The translations under genes and the position numbers were made by a program. The notes below the pieces were generated by a model. The model was given only the letters and a program-made list of their open reading frames with translations. It did no database searches and was not told where the DNA came from. From positions 27,172-91,171 of the forward strand of contig CAVFJY010000003.1 of assembly GCA_963623365.1 (NCBI GenBank): 64,000 nt of DNA, written 5' to 3'. Each line of letters begins with the position of its first letter. The stretch's first letter is position 1. Of the stretch, positions 43,779 to 52,952 are shown one piece after another. The stretch is from UBA2834 sp963623365. Lineage in GTDB: Bacteria; Patescibacteriota; Saccharimonadia; Saccharimonadales; Saccharimonadaceae.

Positions 43779-45014
43779 CTAAGAAAGTTTACTAGCAAAC
43801 TCGGTTAAGGTCAAGAGTTTTATTTCGCCAGTTTTGCGATGCTTAACTTCAACCTGATTAGTTTGCAGAGTTTTATCGCTAATCACAACGCGATACGGAA
43901 TCCCCATCAGGTCGGCATCGGCGAACTTCTCGCCTGTGCGCGCTGTCGTACGATCGTCGAAGAGAATCGCTTCAGGCGCTTGGTCGTGTAGCTTAGCAGC
44001 CTGAGCAATTCCAGCCTCACCAATGCCTACCAAATAATATCTATATGGCGCAATCTCTTCTGGCCAAACCAGACCTTTGTCGTCGCTAAGCTTTTCGGCA
44101 ATGACGCCCATAACGCGACTTGGGCCAATCCCATAGCTACCCATAAAGACTTTTTGACGCTGGCCAGTTTCATCATTAAAGCACAGATCGAGCGCGTCGG
44201 CATATTTATAGCCGAGCGTGAAGATATTGCCAACTTCAGCAGCCTTGCATTGCTCGAGTTTAGTTTTATCGAGCCCTAGCTCTTTGAGTGTCTCGTCGTT
44301 ATAAACTTCCTCATTGACGGCAATTTTCTTTTCGCGATCGAGGTAGATAATATCTTCACCCGCATCGCAGAGAGTTTGAAATTCATCGCTGAATTGACTA
44401 AACGAGCCACCACTAGCAAAGGTACGGAAAGTATAATCGCCAATTCCGAGTCGAGCAAAAATCTTAACATAGGAATCTGCGACAATTTCGTAGAATTTTT
44501 CGTGCTCGGCACGGTCCTTGCAGAAGCTATACAAGTCCTTCATCATAAATTCGCGTGTGCGCATGATGCCAGATTTAGCACGCAGTTCGTTACGGAATTT
44601 AGTTTGGAATTGATAAATATAACACGGCAAGTCTTTGTAACTCGAGATATAGGATTTCATTAGATGCGTGAGCGGTTCTTCGTGAGTTGGCGCAAGACCA
44701 AGTTCGCCACCAGCATTGAGTTGTGTCTTGAACCAAACATCCATGACTTCATCATCCCAACGATTGCTCGCCTCCCAGACATCTTTTGGCTGCAAGCTAG
44801 TCATGCGCAATTCCTGCCCGCCAATCGCGTTCATTTCTTCGCGAATAACTTGAATAATATTTTCTAGCGTGCGCATGCCGAGCGGTAAGTAATCATATAC
44901 GCCCGCCATCTCTTTATAAATGTAGCCAGCACGCAACAGATACTTAGCACTATTGCTAACTTCATCGGCTGGCGCAGTCTTGGTAGTTTTAGTAAATGAT
45001 TGACTTAACTTCAT
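43779..45014 (-). CDS. proS: Prolyl-tRNA synthetase, short form
   Basis: Class II synthetase of 411 residues, against about 570 for the usual bacterial type. The catalytic core (motif 2 FRNELRAKSGIMRTREFMMKDLYSF, motif 3 GSYGIGPSRVMG) and the C-terminal anticodon domain are present, but the INS editing domain normally inserted between motifs 2 and 3 is missing. Misacylated Ala-tRNA-Pro would have to be cleared in trans or tolerated. Confidence 0.93.
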   Translation of the reverse strand: MKLSQSFTKTTKTAPADEVSNSAKYLLRAGYIYKEMAGVYDYLPLGMRTLENIIQVIREEMNAIGGQELRMTSLQPKDVWEASNRWDDEVMDVWFKTQLNAGGELGLAPTHEEPLTHLMKSYISSYKDLPCYIYQFQTKFRNELRAKSGIMRTREFMMKDLYSFCKDRAEHEKFYEIVADSYVKIFARLGIGDYTFRTFASGGSFSQFSDEFQTLCDAGEDIIYLDREKKIAVNEEVYNDETLKELGLDKTKLEQCKAAEVGNIFTLGYKYADALDLCFNDETGQRQKVFMGSYGIGPSRVMGVIAEKLSDDKGLVWPEEIAPYRYYLVGIGEAGIAQAAKLHDQAPEAILFDDRTTARTGEKFADADLMGIPYRVVISDKTLQTNQVEVKHRKTGEIKLLTLTEFASKLS

Positions 45015-45109
45015 AATTATTATCCTATCATAAAATTTTCACTTTATACAATAAAGTTTGCTAGTTTTAAAGTTTATGGTGTAGTATGGCTGCGCTGTTT
45101 TATTCGCAG

Positions 45110-47347
45110 CTAATCGGGGTATTCGTCCATCGAAGAGATTAATACTTCGCGGCCACGGTTACCGCCGCCAGAGTCACCAACTACGCCCTTCTCAACTAAT
45201 TCATCGATAATCGCAGCGGCGCGACCATAGCCGACATGCAGTCTTCGCTGCAAGAGTGAAGTTGAAATCTTGCCGTCGCGAATAGCAATTTCGGCAGCTT
45301 GGCGGGTAATATCACCGCCGCCAGAGTCGCCAAAGTCCATACCGACGCTAGTTGGCTTACCACCAATCGCAACGGTTTGCGAAATCACTTCCGGATTATA
45401 GTCGGCTGGTGCCTGACGACGGAGGAAATCCGTCACATTGGCGATTTCTTCATCGCTCACGAAAGCACCCTGCACGCGGACTGGCTTGCCCATCATTTCG
45501 GTAGTCAGATAGAGCATATCGCCAGAACCGAGCAATTTTTCGGCGCCACCCATGTCGAGCATAACGCGCGAGTCGGTATTATTATTTACCGCAAAAGCAA
45601 TACGTCCTGGGATGTTGGCCTTAATTAAACCCGTCACAACTTTTACTTCTGGACGCTGCGTCGCAAGCACAAGATGAATACCAGCGGCGCGACCTTTTTG
45701 GGCAATCCGAACAATGCGGTTCTCGAGCTCTTTACCAGCCATCATCATCAAATCCGCCATCTCATCGACAATAATTACGATATATGGCATTTTACCGTTG
45801 TCGTGTTTTTGCTCATTGCCATCTTCGTCAGCCAGCACAACCGTTTCACCTTGGCGCGCTTTTTTGGCATTAAAGTCAATAATGTTCTTAACGCGCTCTT
45901 CTTTCATGAGCGTATAACGACTTTCCATTTCTTTGACAGCCCATTCCATGGCACTAAGCGCTTCGTTGACGCTAGTAATCACCGGCGTAAGCAGATGTGG
46001 AATGGCGTCATAGGCCGCCATCTCAACCTGCTTTGGGTCGACAATGATCAGTTTGAGATCGGAAGGCGAATTATGATAGAGCATCGACATAATCAAAGTA
46101 TTAGTCATCACAGATTTACCCGAACCAGTCGTACCAGCAATCAAAAGATGCGGCATCTTGGCGAGATTACCAAGGATAACATGGCCAGAAATATCCTTGC
46201 CGACTGTAAAAGCAAGTGGCTTTTCGGCGATGATATGCGACCAATCGCTAGACTTGAGCAGTTCACGCAAGCCAACACTGGCAGCTTTTTTATTTGGAAT
46301 TTCAACGCCAACCGAGCGCGTTCCCGGAATTGGCGCCTCGATACGAACTTTATCGGCAGCAAGCCGTGCACTCAAGTCGCGATCGAGCTGAGCAATTTTA
46401 CTAACTTTTACGCCCGCAGGCGGCAAAAGCGTGTATTGAGTAATGCGTGGGCCAACATTGGCGCCTTCGACTTCAACATTGATACCAAAATCTTCGAGCG
46501 TATTTTTAATAATTTCGGCATTATTGTGGGTGTCGCCTGGGTCGGCGGGCGAGTGCTTGCTACTGAGTAAATCGAGCGATGGCATTTTCCAATTCGGGTC
46601 ATTCACGGCCAACATCGCAGCTGGTTCGTCGGCAACTTTCTCGGCCCTGGCAGTATTATTTTTAACGGCAAGACCGTGCTTATCTTTCTTGTCTTTTTTA
46701 TTATCGACGATTTCAACGTTGGAATTAACTTTAAAATTGCGCATAGTGCCATGTTCGGCGCCATCATCGGCCACGGCCTTCGTGCGACGAATCACATTAG
46801 CATTCTCGGCATCTTCTTTTTCTTTGGTCTTAAAGATGCTAGCAAGTTTACGGAAGAGCTCAGCTGGCGTTTCGGCACACATAAAGAGCGCCGTAATAAT
46901 AATTAGAACAAAATAAATCAGATAGGCGGCGACGGTACCAAGATTGGCGACAACAAGACTATCTAAACCCTCACCCAAGAAGCCGCCTGTTTGCTCCGTT
47001 CCGCCATAGCTTGGCACGCCAAACACGCCCGATAGCCAAATAATTACTAAACCCGAAGCCACCCAAACACTAGCATCTAGCCGATTGTCGGGCGCGCGAA
47101 AAATTAGAACCGCTAAGTAAACTAAAATAAAGGGCAGAAAATAAGTCGTATAGCCAAACACGCCGAGCAGAAGTTCGTTGATTTTTTCGAGCAAAGCACC
47201 GCCGCTGCCTAGCCAAGTTACAACAAATAAAATTGCGCAAACAATCATCAAGAAGGCGATGATTTGGCGCCAAAATCCACCCGGCAGTTCGTGACTACGC
47301 ACGACTTCTTTGGATTTTTTACTTTTACCTCGCTTTTTACTAGCCAT
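45110..47347 (-). CDS. ftsK: DNA translocase FtsK/SpoIIIE
   Basis: Septum-located DNA pump for chromosome segregation. 745 residues from the ATG at 47347: four N-terminal membrane helices (about 30-165), an acidic/basic linker, the RecA-like motor with Walker A GTTGSGKSVM and Walker B IVIIVDEMADLM, and a C-terminal winged-helix gamma domain (SLLQRRLHVGYGRAAAIIDELV) that reads orienting sequences. The extended -10 TGTTATAAT ends 6 bases before the ATG and overlaps the tail of the pnp terminator. Confidence 0.95.
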   Translation of the reverse strand: MASKKRGKSKKSKEVVRSHELPGGFWRQIIAFLMIVCAILFVVTWLGSGGALLEKINELLLGVFGYTTYFLPFILVYLAVLIFRAPDNRLDASVWVASGLVIIWLSGVFGVPSYGGTEQTGGFLGEGLDSLVVANLGTVAAYLIYFVLIIITALFMCAETPAELFRKLASIFKTKEKEDAENANVIRRTKAVADDGAEHGTMRNFKVNSNVEIVDNKKDKKDKHGLAVKNNTARAEKVADEPAAMLAVNDPNWKMPSLDLLSSKHSPADPGDTHNNAEIIKNTLEDFGINVEVEGANVGPRITQYTLLPPAGVKVSKIAQLDRDLSARLAADKVRIEAPIPGTRSVGVEIPNKKAASVGLRELLKSSDWSHIIAEKPLAFTVGKDISGHVILGNLAKMPHLLIAGTTGSGKSVMTNTLIMSMLYHNSPSDLKLIIVDPKQVEMAAYDAIPHLLTPVITSVNEALSAMEWAVKEMESRYTLMKEERVKNIIDFNAKKARQGETVVLADEDGNEQKHDNGKMPYIVIIVDEMADLMMMAGKELENRIVRIAQKGRAAGIHLVLATQRPEVKVVTGLIKANIPGRIAFAVNNNTDSRVMLDMGGAEKLLGSGDMLYLTTEMMGKPVRVQGAFVSDEEIANVTDFLRRQAPADYNPEVISQTVAIGGKPTSVGMDFGDSGGGDITRQAAEIAIRDGKISTSLLQRRLHVGYGRAAAIIDELVEKGVVGDSGGGNRGREVLISSMDEYPD

Positions 47348-47353
47348 ATTTTT

Positions 47354-47359
47354 ATTATA
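47354..47359 (-). promoter_or_regulatory. Extended -10 of leaderless ftsK
   Basis: TGT-TATAAT ending 6 bases before the ATG; the upstream T-run belongs to the pnp terminator. Confidence 0.6.
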
Positions 47360-47360
47360 A

Positions 47361-47392
47361 CAAAAATACCCCCGATTTTCAGGGGGTATTCG
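47361..47392 (-). terminator. Terminator of pnp
   Basis: ATACCCCC/GGGGGTAT stem with 8-base loop, followed by TTTTTG on the minus strand and immediately by the ftsK -10. Confidence 0.82.
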
Positions 47393-47405
47393 CTTTTGCT
47401 TAGAA

Positions 47406-49592
47406 TTAAGCTTTTTGGTCAACGCCTTTCATCGATAAACTGAGTCGACCCTTGTCGTCAATAGCATCTAGACGCACCTTAATCTCATCACCAAGTTGCA
47501 AAACATCAGTTACCTTAGCGATACGTTGCTCGCTGATTTGCGAAATATGCAACATGCCGTCAATGCCTGGCAAAATATTCACGAATGCGCCAAAGTCTTT
47601 GATGGAGACGACTTTGCCTTTGTAGATCTTCCCCGGTTCTGGCTCTTCGACTAGCGATTTGATCCAGTCGAGTGCGCGGGTAATTTTATCATTATCGGCC
47701 GCAGAGACAGTAATCAAGCCATTTTCCTCAATATTAATCTCGGCGCCCGTCTCAGCAGTAATCTTATTAATCGTTTCGCCACCTTTACCAATCACAGTGC
47801 CGATTTTGTCTGGATTAATCATCAGTTTTTCGATGCGCGGAGCATATGGGCTAAGATGGTCGCGTGGACCAGCAAGCACACTCAGCATATGGTCCATAAT
47901 AAACATGCGGCCAGCGTGCGCTTTTTTGATGGCCTCGGCAAGGACGCTTACCGGCAAGCCATGCACTTTCATATCCATCTGCAGAGCTGTAATACCTTCC
48001 GTCGTACCGGTAACCTTGAAGTCCATATCGCCAGCAAAATCTTCGGCGTCCATCAAGTCGGTCAGAACATATGGTTTATCGCCGTCCATCATCAGACCCA
48101 TCGCAACGCCCGCAACCGGCCGCTTAAGCGGCACACCCGCGTCCATCAGAGCTAGACAAGAACTACAAGTTGCCGCCATCGACGTCGAGCCGTTTTGGGA
48201 CATAATTTCGGTGACGCTGCGAATTGCATATGGGAAATCTTCCTCACTTGGCAAAACCGGCAAAAGCGCGCGTTCAGCCAAATAACCGTGACCAATCTCG
48301 CGACGACCGGGACTACCAATGCGGCCAACTTCGCCAACAGTGTAACTTGGCGCATTGTAATGATGCATATAGCGACGCGTACCATCCGTAACTTCCATTG
48401 TGTCAACCAGCTGAGCATAGCTAAGCGGCGCCAGCGTTACAATATTCATCGCTTGGGTAACACCGCGCGTAAACAAGCTGGAGCCATGCGTACGTGGCAA
48501 AATCCCAACCTGCGAACTGAGCGGGCGCACCTCGTCGAGTTTACGGCCATCTGGGCGAATGCCATCCTCGATAATATGCTGACGCACGTCGTGCTTAACG
48601 GCGAGCTCGAAAGCTTCGGAATAATCAGCTTTGCCATGCGCTTCGTAATAAGCGGCCCTAGTAGCAAGTTGCTCTTCCTCATTCATTTCGGCGGTAATAC
48701 CGGCGTCTTCAGCAGAAATTTCCGCAATAAAATCGGCATGCATGCACTCTTTGAGATCTTTAATCATTTGATCGCGCAAGATTGTATTCTTGATGCGGAA
48801 GCTTTCATCCATTTTGCCCGCAAACCAGGTATCGACTTTTGCTTGCACAGCCTCGTCTGGCAGGACCAGAGTATATTCCTTATCCTCAATACCAAGTGCG
48901 GCACGCAAGTCATTCTGAAGCTTAATTGCCGGCTGGATCATCTTCAGGCCCCATTCGAGACCGCCAATAATGACTTCTTCTGGCACCTCATTCGCACCCG
49001 CTTCAACCATGGTAATGCCGGTTTCTTTACCCGCCACAACCAAATCGAGGTCGGAAGCCTCACGTTCAGCCGGCGTCAAGAAGGCCTTATATTCGCCATT
49101 GATGCGACCGACACGCAGGCCAGCAATTGGACCGTCAAACGGCACGCCTGCCAGCATTAAGGCACTAGAAGCGGCAATCATTGCCACCATATCTGGGCGA
49201 AAATTCGGGTCCATCGATAACACAGTCGCAACCACTTGCACCTCTTGGCGATAGCCCTTCGGGAAAAGCGGGCGAATCGGACGATCAATCAAGCGACCAA
49301 TCAGAACCGCGTTATCGGACGGCTTGCCCTCACGCTTGATAAATTTGCTGCTACTAATTTTACCTGAAGCATAATATTTTTCTTCATAATCAATTGAGAG
49401 CGGAAAGAAATCTTGCATAACTGGCTTTTGACCAACCACGACAGAGCCAAGCACAACCGTATCGCCGTAAGTGACTAGCACCGACGAAGTTGTGCGAAAG
49501 CCCACACGATTGACTTCAAGCGTAAGCGGACGACCACAAAAATCCGTCTCCACCTTGAAAGTTTTCTTTCCGCTGGGATTAATAATATCCAT
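47406..49592 (-). CDS. pnp: Polyribonucleotide nucleotidyltransferase (PNPase)
   Basis: 3'-5' phosphorolytic exoribonuclease, 728 residues. Two RNase PH domains (the active one with GDTVVLGSVV near the start and EIGHGYLAERAL, SEEDFPYAIRSVTEIMSQNGS in the second half), then a KH domain (IGTVIGKGGETINKI) and an S1 domain (GKVVSIKDFGAFVNILPGIDGMLHISQI). GGAAAAAT precedes the ATG. The leader carries a long stem, suggesting post-transcriptional autoregulation as known for pnp in enterobacteria. Confidence 0.96.
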   Translation of the reverse strand: MDIINPSGKKTFKVETDFCGRPLTLEVNRVGFRTTSSVLVTYGDTVVLGSVVVGQKPVMQDFFPLSIDYEEKYYASGKISSSKFIKREGKPSDNAVLIGRLIDRPIRPLFPKGYRQEVQVVATVLSMDPNFRPDMVAMIAASSALMLAGVPFDGPIAGLRVGRINGEYKAFLTPAEREASDLDLVVAGKETGITMVEAGANEVPEEVIIGGLEWGLKMIQPAIKLQNDLRAALGIEDKEYTLVLPDEAVQAKVDTWFAGKMDESFRIKNTILRDQMIKDLKECMHADFIAEISAEDAGITAEMNEEEQLATRAAYYEAHGKADYSEAFELAVKHDVRQHIIEDGIRPDGRKLDEVRPLSSQVGILPRTHGSSLFTRGVTQAMNIVTLAPLSYAQLVDTMEVTDGTRRYMHHYNAPSYTVGEVGRIGSPGRREIGHGYLAERALLPVLPSEEDFPYAIRSVTEIMSQNGSTSMAATCSSCLALMDAGVPLKRPVAGVAMGLMMDGDKPYVLTDLMDAEDFAGDMDFKVTGTTEGITALQMDMKVHGLPVSVLAEAIKKAHAGRMFIMDHMLSVLAGPRDHLSPYAPRIEKLMINPDKIGTVIGKGGETINKITAETGAEINIEENGLITVSAADNDKITRALDWIKSLVEEPEPGKIYKGKVVSIKDFGAFVNILPGIDGMLHISQISEQRIAKVTDVLQLGDEIKVRLDAIDDKGRLSLSMKGVDQKA

Positions 49593-49606
49593 ATTTTTCC
49601 TTTCTT

Positions 49607-49667
49607 CGAGAAAATAATAAGCATCTGAATCGGATGACTTCCGCTGCGGATGTCTATCATTTTCTCG
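49607..49667 (-). promoter_or_regulatory. Structured pnp leader
   Basis: A 13-bp stem (49607-49619 with 49655-49667, one G-U) encloses an inner CCGC-A-GCGG hairpin and CATC/GATG pairing, and ends about 15 bases before the pnp ATG. Placement and form resemble leaders cut by RNase III and then PNPase in other bacteria. Confidence 0.55.
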
Positions 49668-49684
49668 ATTGTTTAGCTACCGTC

Positions 49685-49690
49685 ATTATA
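49685..49690 (-). promoter_or_regulatory. Extended -10 of pnp
   Basis: Minus-strand TGC-TATAAT, about 85 bases of leader before the pnp ATG; it lies back to back with the promoter of the next gene. Confidence 0.55.
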
Positions 49691-49697
49691 GCATATA

Positions 49698-49726
49698 TTG
49701 ACTTTTTGCGCGTTTTGTGATACAAT
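49698..49726 (+). promoter_or_regulatory. Promoter of the 209-aa orphan gene
   Basis: TTGACT (49698-49703), 17-base spacer, TGA-TACAAT (49721-49726). Confidence 0.8.
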
Positions 49727-49788
49727 AATAAATGCGTTGGGCAAAATGCCTAGCGAGCTGCTCATATCTTGAAAGGGGTGGTTTTAAT

Positions 49789-50418
49789 ATGAGTATTACT
49801 AGAATTGACAAAACAGAGATTATGCTGAACGGCGAAGTTCCAGCATACAAGTTGAAGGAAGTTTTTGACGAAGTCTGCGGAGAGCATTTGCTTTCCATGA
49901 AGACTAGCTACGATCGCGAAAGCGATATGACAAGAGTATTGATTTACCCTTGCCGTATCTACACAATCATCAACACCGTAGGCCTGGATAAGGTTCCGGC
50001 CGCAGAAGAGCGCAAGATTCGTATCGCGGGCATTCTGCCGGCCGATTACGATGTCGTCGATGGCTGCTGGATGCCGATCAGAAAGCGCGCAAAGCGCGAA
50101 CACGATGAACTGCAGTGGGCCGTGATGTATAATCCGGTTCGCACTTCCTACAATCCGGTACGTACCGAGATTGATGCTTCTGGCCACGTCGTAACAGAAA
50201 TCGGTTTTATTCTCGATTTCCGCCACGACAAGGAAAAAGAAACGGATACGTTGAATCGCGCCGCGGAGTCAATCGCCGAGTGCTTGCGTAAGCTAGTGAG
50301 CGATATTGATGCGCCAAGATTAGACTGCGCCCGCTTGGTAGACGTGATATCCTTGAATTTTTGCGACCGTTTGGAGGCAATCGATTTTGAGGAAACGCAA
50401 AAGCGGGTACTGGGCTAA
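49789..50418 (+). CDS. Hypothetical protein, 209 aa
   Basis: Unrecognised soluble protein. ATG 49789 follows AAAGGGGTGG; the open frame reaches back to 49732 but there lies in the promoter leader. It contains a tandem repeat YNPVRTSYNPVRTE (about residues 114-127), a basic patch (RKRAKREHDE) and several Cys without CxxC spacing. It is a monocistronic unit with strong promoter and terminator, inserted on the opposite strand between pnp and rpsO, which are usually neighbours. Possibly lineage-specific. Confidence 0.78.
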   Translation: MSITRIDKTEIMLNGEVPAYKLKEVFDEVCGEHLLSMKTSYDRESDMTRVLIYPCRIYTIINTVGLDKVPAAEERKIRIAGILPADYDVVDGCWMPIRKRAKREHDELQWAVMYNPVRTSYNPVRTEIDASGHVVTEIGFILDFRHDKEKETDTLNRAAESIAECLRKLVSDIDAPRLDCARLVDVISLNFCDRLEAIDFEETQKRVLG

Positions 50419-50480
50419 AGGCCTACGCTTCATTGATACCGATGCACTAATACCATAACTCTGTTCCCTGTCATTCTCCA

Positions 50481-50506
50481 GCCCGGCTACAAGAGCCGGG
50501 CTTTTT
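50481..50506 (+). terminator. Terminator of the 209-aa gene
   Basis: GCCCGGCT/AGCCGGGC stem, loop ACAAG, then five T. Confidence 0.88.
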
Positions 50507-50520
50507 CATGTATTCCGACA

Positions 50521-50546
50521 AAAAACTGGCCCCGAGAGGCCAGATT
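50521..50546 (-). terminator. Terminator of rpsO
   Basis: CTGGCC/GGCCAG stem with T-run on the minus strand right after the rpsO stop. Confidence 0.78.
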
Positions 50547-50548
50547 TT

Positions 50549-50815
50549 CTATTTGCGCAGACCAAGTTTTGCGACAGTAGCTTTATAAGTCTCGAAGTTA
50601 GTACGTTCAAGATATTTCAGAAGCTTCTTGCGCTGACCAACCATTTGAATAAGGCCACGCTTAGCCATAAAATCGTGCTGATTGGCTTTGACATGCTCGG
50701 TCACTTCCTTAATCCGATCCGTCAAAATCGCAATCTGCACCTCTGGAGAACCGACATCCTTATCACTACGGGCGAGCTTCTTGATCGCCTTAGCTTTGTT
50801 ATCTTTAGTAATCAT
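50549..50815 (-). CDS. rpsO: Ribosomal protein uS15
   Basis: 30S protein of 88 residues, standard length. It has the family segments GSPEVQIAILTDRIKEVTEHVK and HDFMAKRGLIQMVGQRKKLLKYL. A TTGCAT - 17 bases - TGC-TAAAAT promoter ends 9 bases before the ATG, so the leader is only about two bases. It sits upstream of pnp on the same strand, but the orphan gene and a terminator separate them. Confidence 0.95.
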   Translation of the reverse strand: MITKDNKAKAIKKLARSDKDVGSPEVQIAILTDRIKEVTEHVKANQHDFMAKRGLIQMVGQRKKLLKYLERTNFETYKATVAKLGLRK

Positions 50816-50868
50816 ATTGAGCAGATTTTAGCACAAAAATCGTCAAGATGCAACATCTGTTAGCTGCG

Positions 50869-52230
50869 CTATTTGTTATTCATGTATTTGACCAAGGCAG
50901 AACGCAGGTCTTTGACTGGCAGAACGAACTTATCTTTGACGGTTGCTGGTGCGATAGCGTGCTCAAAACCGAGCTTTTTCGCTTCGGCAATACGCCGATC
51001 AGAAGCAATCACACTACGAATTTCGCCGCCAAGCCCAATTTCGCCAAACACAACCACTTTTTCATCAAGCTTGCGACCAGCCGCGGCGCTCGCAATCGCC
51101 ATACAAATGGCAAGATCGGCAGCAGCATCATTCAGGCGCATGCCACCAACAACATTAATAAAGATATCTTTATCTTGCAGACTAAGTTTAGTGCGTTTTT
51201 CCAACACGGCAATCAGGAGATTGAGGCGATTCAAGTCAAAACCCGAGGCGGTGCGCTTTGGGTAGCCAAAGTTCGTCGGATTAACCAATGCCTGAATCTC
51301 GACTAGAAGCGGACGCGTACCCTCAATAGTTGCCATAATGATACTGCCATCCGTATTCTGCCGTTCCGCCAGCAGCGCTTCTGACGGATTTCTTACCTCG
51401 ACCAGACCCTTTGTTGTCATCTCAAAAATCGCGACTTCGGTCGTTGAGCCAAAACGGTTTTTAATGGCGCGAATCGTCTTAAAACCGCCATAACGGTCGC
51501 CTTCGAAATTTAGAACCACATCAACTAAATGCTCAAGTACTTTCGGCCCCGCCAAGGTGCCATCTTTAGTAACATGACCAACAATCACAACGGCTGTGCC
51601 GCTATTTTTGGCAGCGCGAATAATCAGATTACCGCAGTTACTAACCTGGCTAACCGTACCCGGAGCGGAGCTAATTTCGGCCATAGAAAGCGTCTGAATT
51701 GAATCGACGACGACTAAATCGTAGCCACCCTCCTCAATCGTCTTGGCAATATTGTTACCAGAGGCGGAACTAGCAAAATGCAGCTGGTCGGACTTAGCGC
51801 CGAGACGCATTGCGCGTAATTTCACCTGCCCAGCCGATTCCTCGCCAGAAATATATAAAACCTGATGCCCCGCATCGGCAATATTGGAGCAAATTTGCAT
51901 CAAAATTGTCGACTTGCCCATTCCCGGCTGACCAGCAAGCAGACTAACGGAGCCAAGCAGAATGCCGCCACCGAGCACGATATCAAAATCCGGAAAACCA
52001 GTCGACAAACGACTGCCGGCGTCAGATGGTTCAATAGTATTGATTGAAACGGCAGCTAATTTTTTGCCAGAAATCGCACCTTTGGCAAGCGCGCTTTTGG
52101 CCTCCGTTTCGCTTGGCGCGAGTTGCTCAAGCAAAGTATTCCATTCACCACAACTTTCGCAGCGCCCTGCCCACTTCGCAAAGCTTGCACCGCAATTTTG
52201 ACAGACAAATCTCGATTTTGCTTTTACCAT
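50869..52230 (-). CDS. radA: DNA repair protein RadA/Sms
   Basis: Branch-migration ATPase in recombination and transformation. 453 residues: an intact N-terminal zinc finger CQNCG...CESCG (about 9-26), Walker A GQPGMGKST, the KNRFGST motif unique to RadA, and a Lon-like C-terminal domain (DLAICMAIASAAAGRKLD). A TAAACT with TGC ahead ends 6 bases before the ATG, so it is probably leaderless. Together with DprA it points to natural competence. Confidence 0.95.
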   Translation of the reverse strand: MVKAKSRFVCQNCGASFAKWAGRCESCGEWNTLLEQLAPSETEAKSALAKGAISGKKLAAVSINTIEPSDAGSRLSTGFPDFDIVLGGGILLGSVSLLAGQPGMGKSTILMQICSNIADAGHQVLYISGEESAGQVKLRAMRLGAKSDQLHFASSASGNNIAKTIEEGGYDLVVVDSIQTLSMAEISSAPGTVSQVSNCGNLIIRAAKNSGTAVVIVGHVTKDGTLAGPKVLEHLVDVVLNFEGDRYGGFKTIRAIKNRFGSTTEVAIFEMTTKGLVEVRNPSEALLAERQNTDGSIIMATIEGTRPLLVEIQALVNPTNFGYPKRTASGFDLNRLNLLIAVLEKRTKLSLQDKDIFINVVGGMRLNDAAADLAICMAIASAAAGRKLDEKVVVFGEIGLGGEIRSVIASDRRIAEAKKLGFEHAIAPATVKDKFVLPVKDLRSALVKYMNNK

Positions 52231-52236
52231 AATCTA

Positions 52237-52242
52237 AGTTTA
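52237..52242 (-). promoter_or_regulatory. -10 of leaderless radA
   Basis: TGC-TAAACT ending 6 bases before the radA ATG. Confidence 0.5.
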
Positions 52243-52274
52243 GCACGCTGAATTAGCGAAAAAAGCATGAGCAC

Positions 52275-52308
52275 AAAAACCGAGCCACTATAACGCAGCT
52301 CGGTTTTT
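52275..52308 (-). terminator. Terminator of clpP
   Basis: AAAAACCGAGC/GCTCGGTTTTT stem with a 12-base loop; T-run on the minus strand. Confidence 0.83.
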
Positions 52309-52320
52309 AGCAGAAAACAG

Positions 52321-52917
52321 CTATCTCACAATCACTTCGTCAATGATGCCATATTGTTTAGCTTCGACAGCAGACATCCAGTTATCGCGGTCCATATCTT
52401 TTTCGATTTCCTTGACGGATTTGCCGGTATTTTTGGCCATCATTTCAATCAAAACCTTTTTCAAATAGATACCTTCTTTGAGCGCAATTTCTTGGTCAGT
52501 AATCTTGCCCTCCGTACCAGAGCTCGGCTGATGAATCATAATGCGCGCATTCGGCAACGCAAAACGTTTTCCTTTCGCACCCGCAGAAAGCAACATTGCT
52601 CCCATTGAAGCCTGCAGGCCAATACCAATCGTCTGGACATCGGGTTCGATATAATTCATAGTGTCGATAATCGCGAGACCGTCATAGACCGAACCGCCGG
52701 GAGAATTAATGTAGAGCTTAATGTCTTTCTTGGAATCTTCATAGGCGAGATGCAGTAGCTGCGCAATCACGATATTGGCAGTATCGGAAGTAACTTGATC
52801 GCCTAAGAAGACAACGCGCTCTTTTAAGAGCCGCGAATAAATATCATAAGCCCGTTCGCCACGATTCGTTTCTTCGACGACGGTTGGCACTAAATAATCT
52901 TGCAATTTCTTGTTCAT
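52321..52917 (-). CDS. clpP: ATP-dependent Clp protease proteolytic subunit
   Basis: Serine protease core working with ClpC. 198 residues from the ATG at 52917: catalytic Ser104 (LQASMGAML) and His129 (MIHQPSSG), with the acidic member near residue 178. The frame extends to 52947, but that would start inside the CIRCE/promoter. The -10 ends 6 bases before ATG 52917 and no Shine-Dalgarno is present, so the mRNA is leaderless and directly under HrcA control. Confidence 0.95.
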   Translation of the reverse strand: MNKKLQDYLVPTVVEETNRGERAYDIYSRLLKERVVFLGDQVTSDTANIVIAQLLHLAYEDSKKDIKLYINSPGGSVYDGLAIIDTMNYIEPDVQTIGIGLQASMGAMLLSAGAKGKRFALPNARIMIHQPSSGTEGKITDQEIALKEGIYLKKVLIEMMAKNTGKSVKEIEKDMDRDNWMSAVEAKQYGIIDEVIVR

Positions 52918-52923
52918 GAGACA

Positions 52924-52952
52924 ATTGTAGAGTTTTGGCACTCGCAAGTCAA
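52924..52952 (-). promoter_or_regulatory. clpP promoter (leaderless)
   Basis: Minus-strand TTGACT (52947-52952, inside the CIRCE spacer), 17-base spacer, TACAAT (52924-52929), then 6 bases to the ATG. Confidence 0.82.

Noticed and set aside
45674..46570. 298-codon plus-strand frame opposite ftsK
   Set aside because: Antisense shadow of ftsK coding sequence with no promoter or ribosome site.
48195..49160. 321-codon plus-strand frame opposite pnp
   Set aside because: Antisense shadow of pnp; composition follows the complementary conserved codons.
52918..52947. Upstream start of clpP at 52947
   Set aside because: It lies inside the CIRCE element and upstream of the -10, so it would not be transcribed from this promoter.
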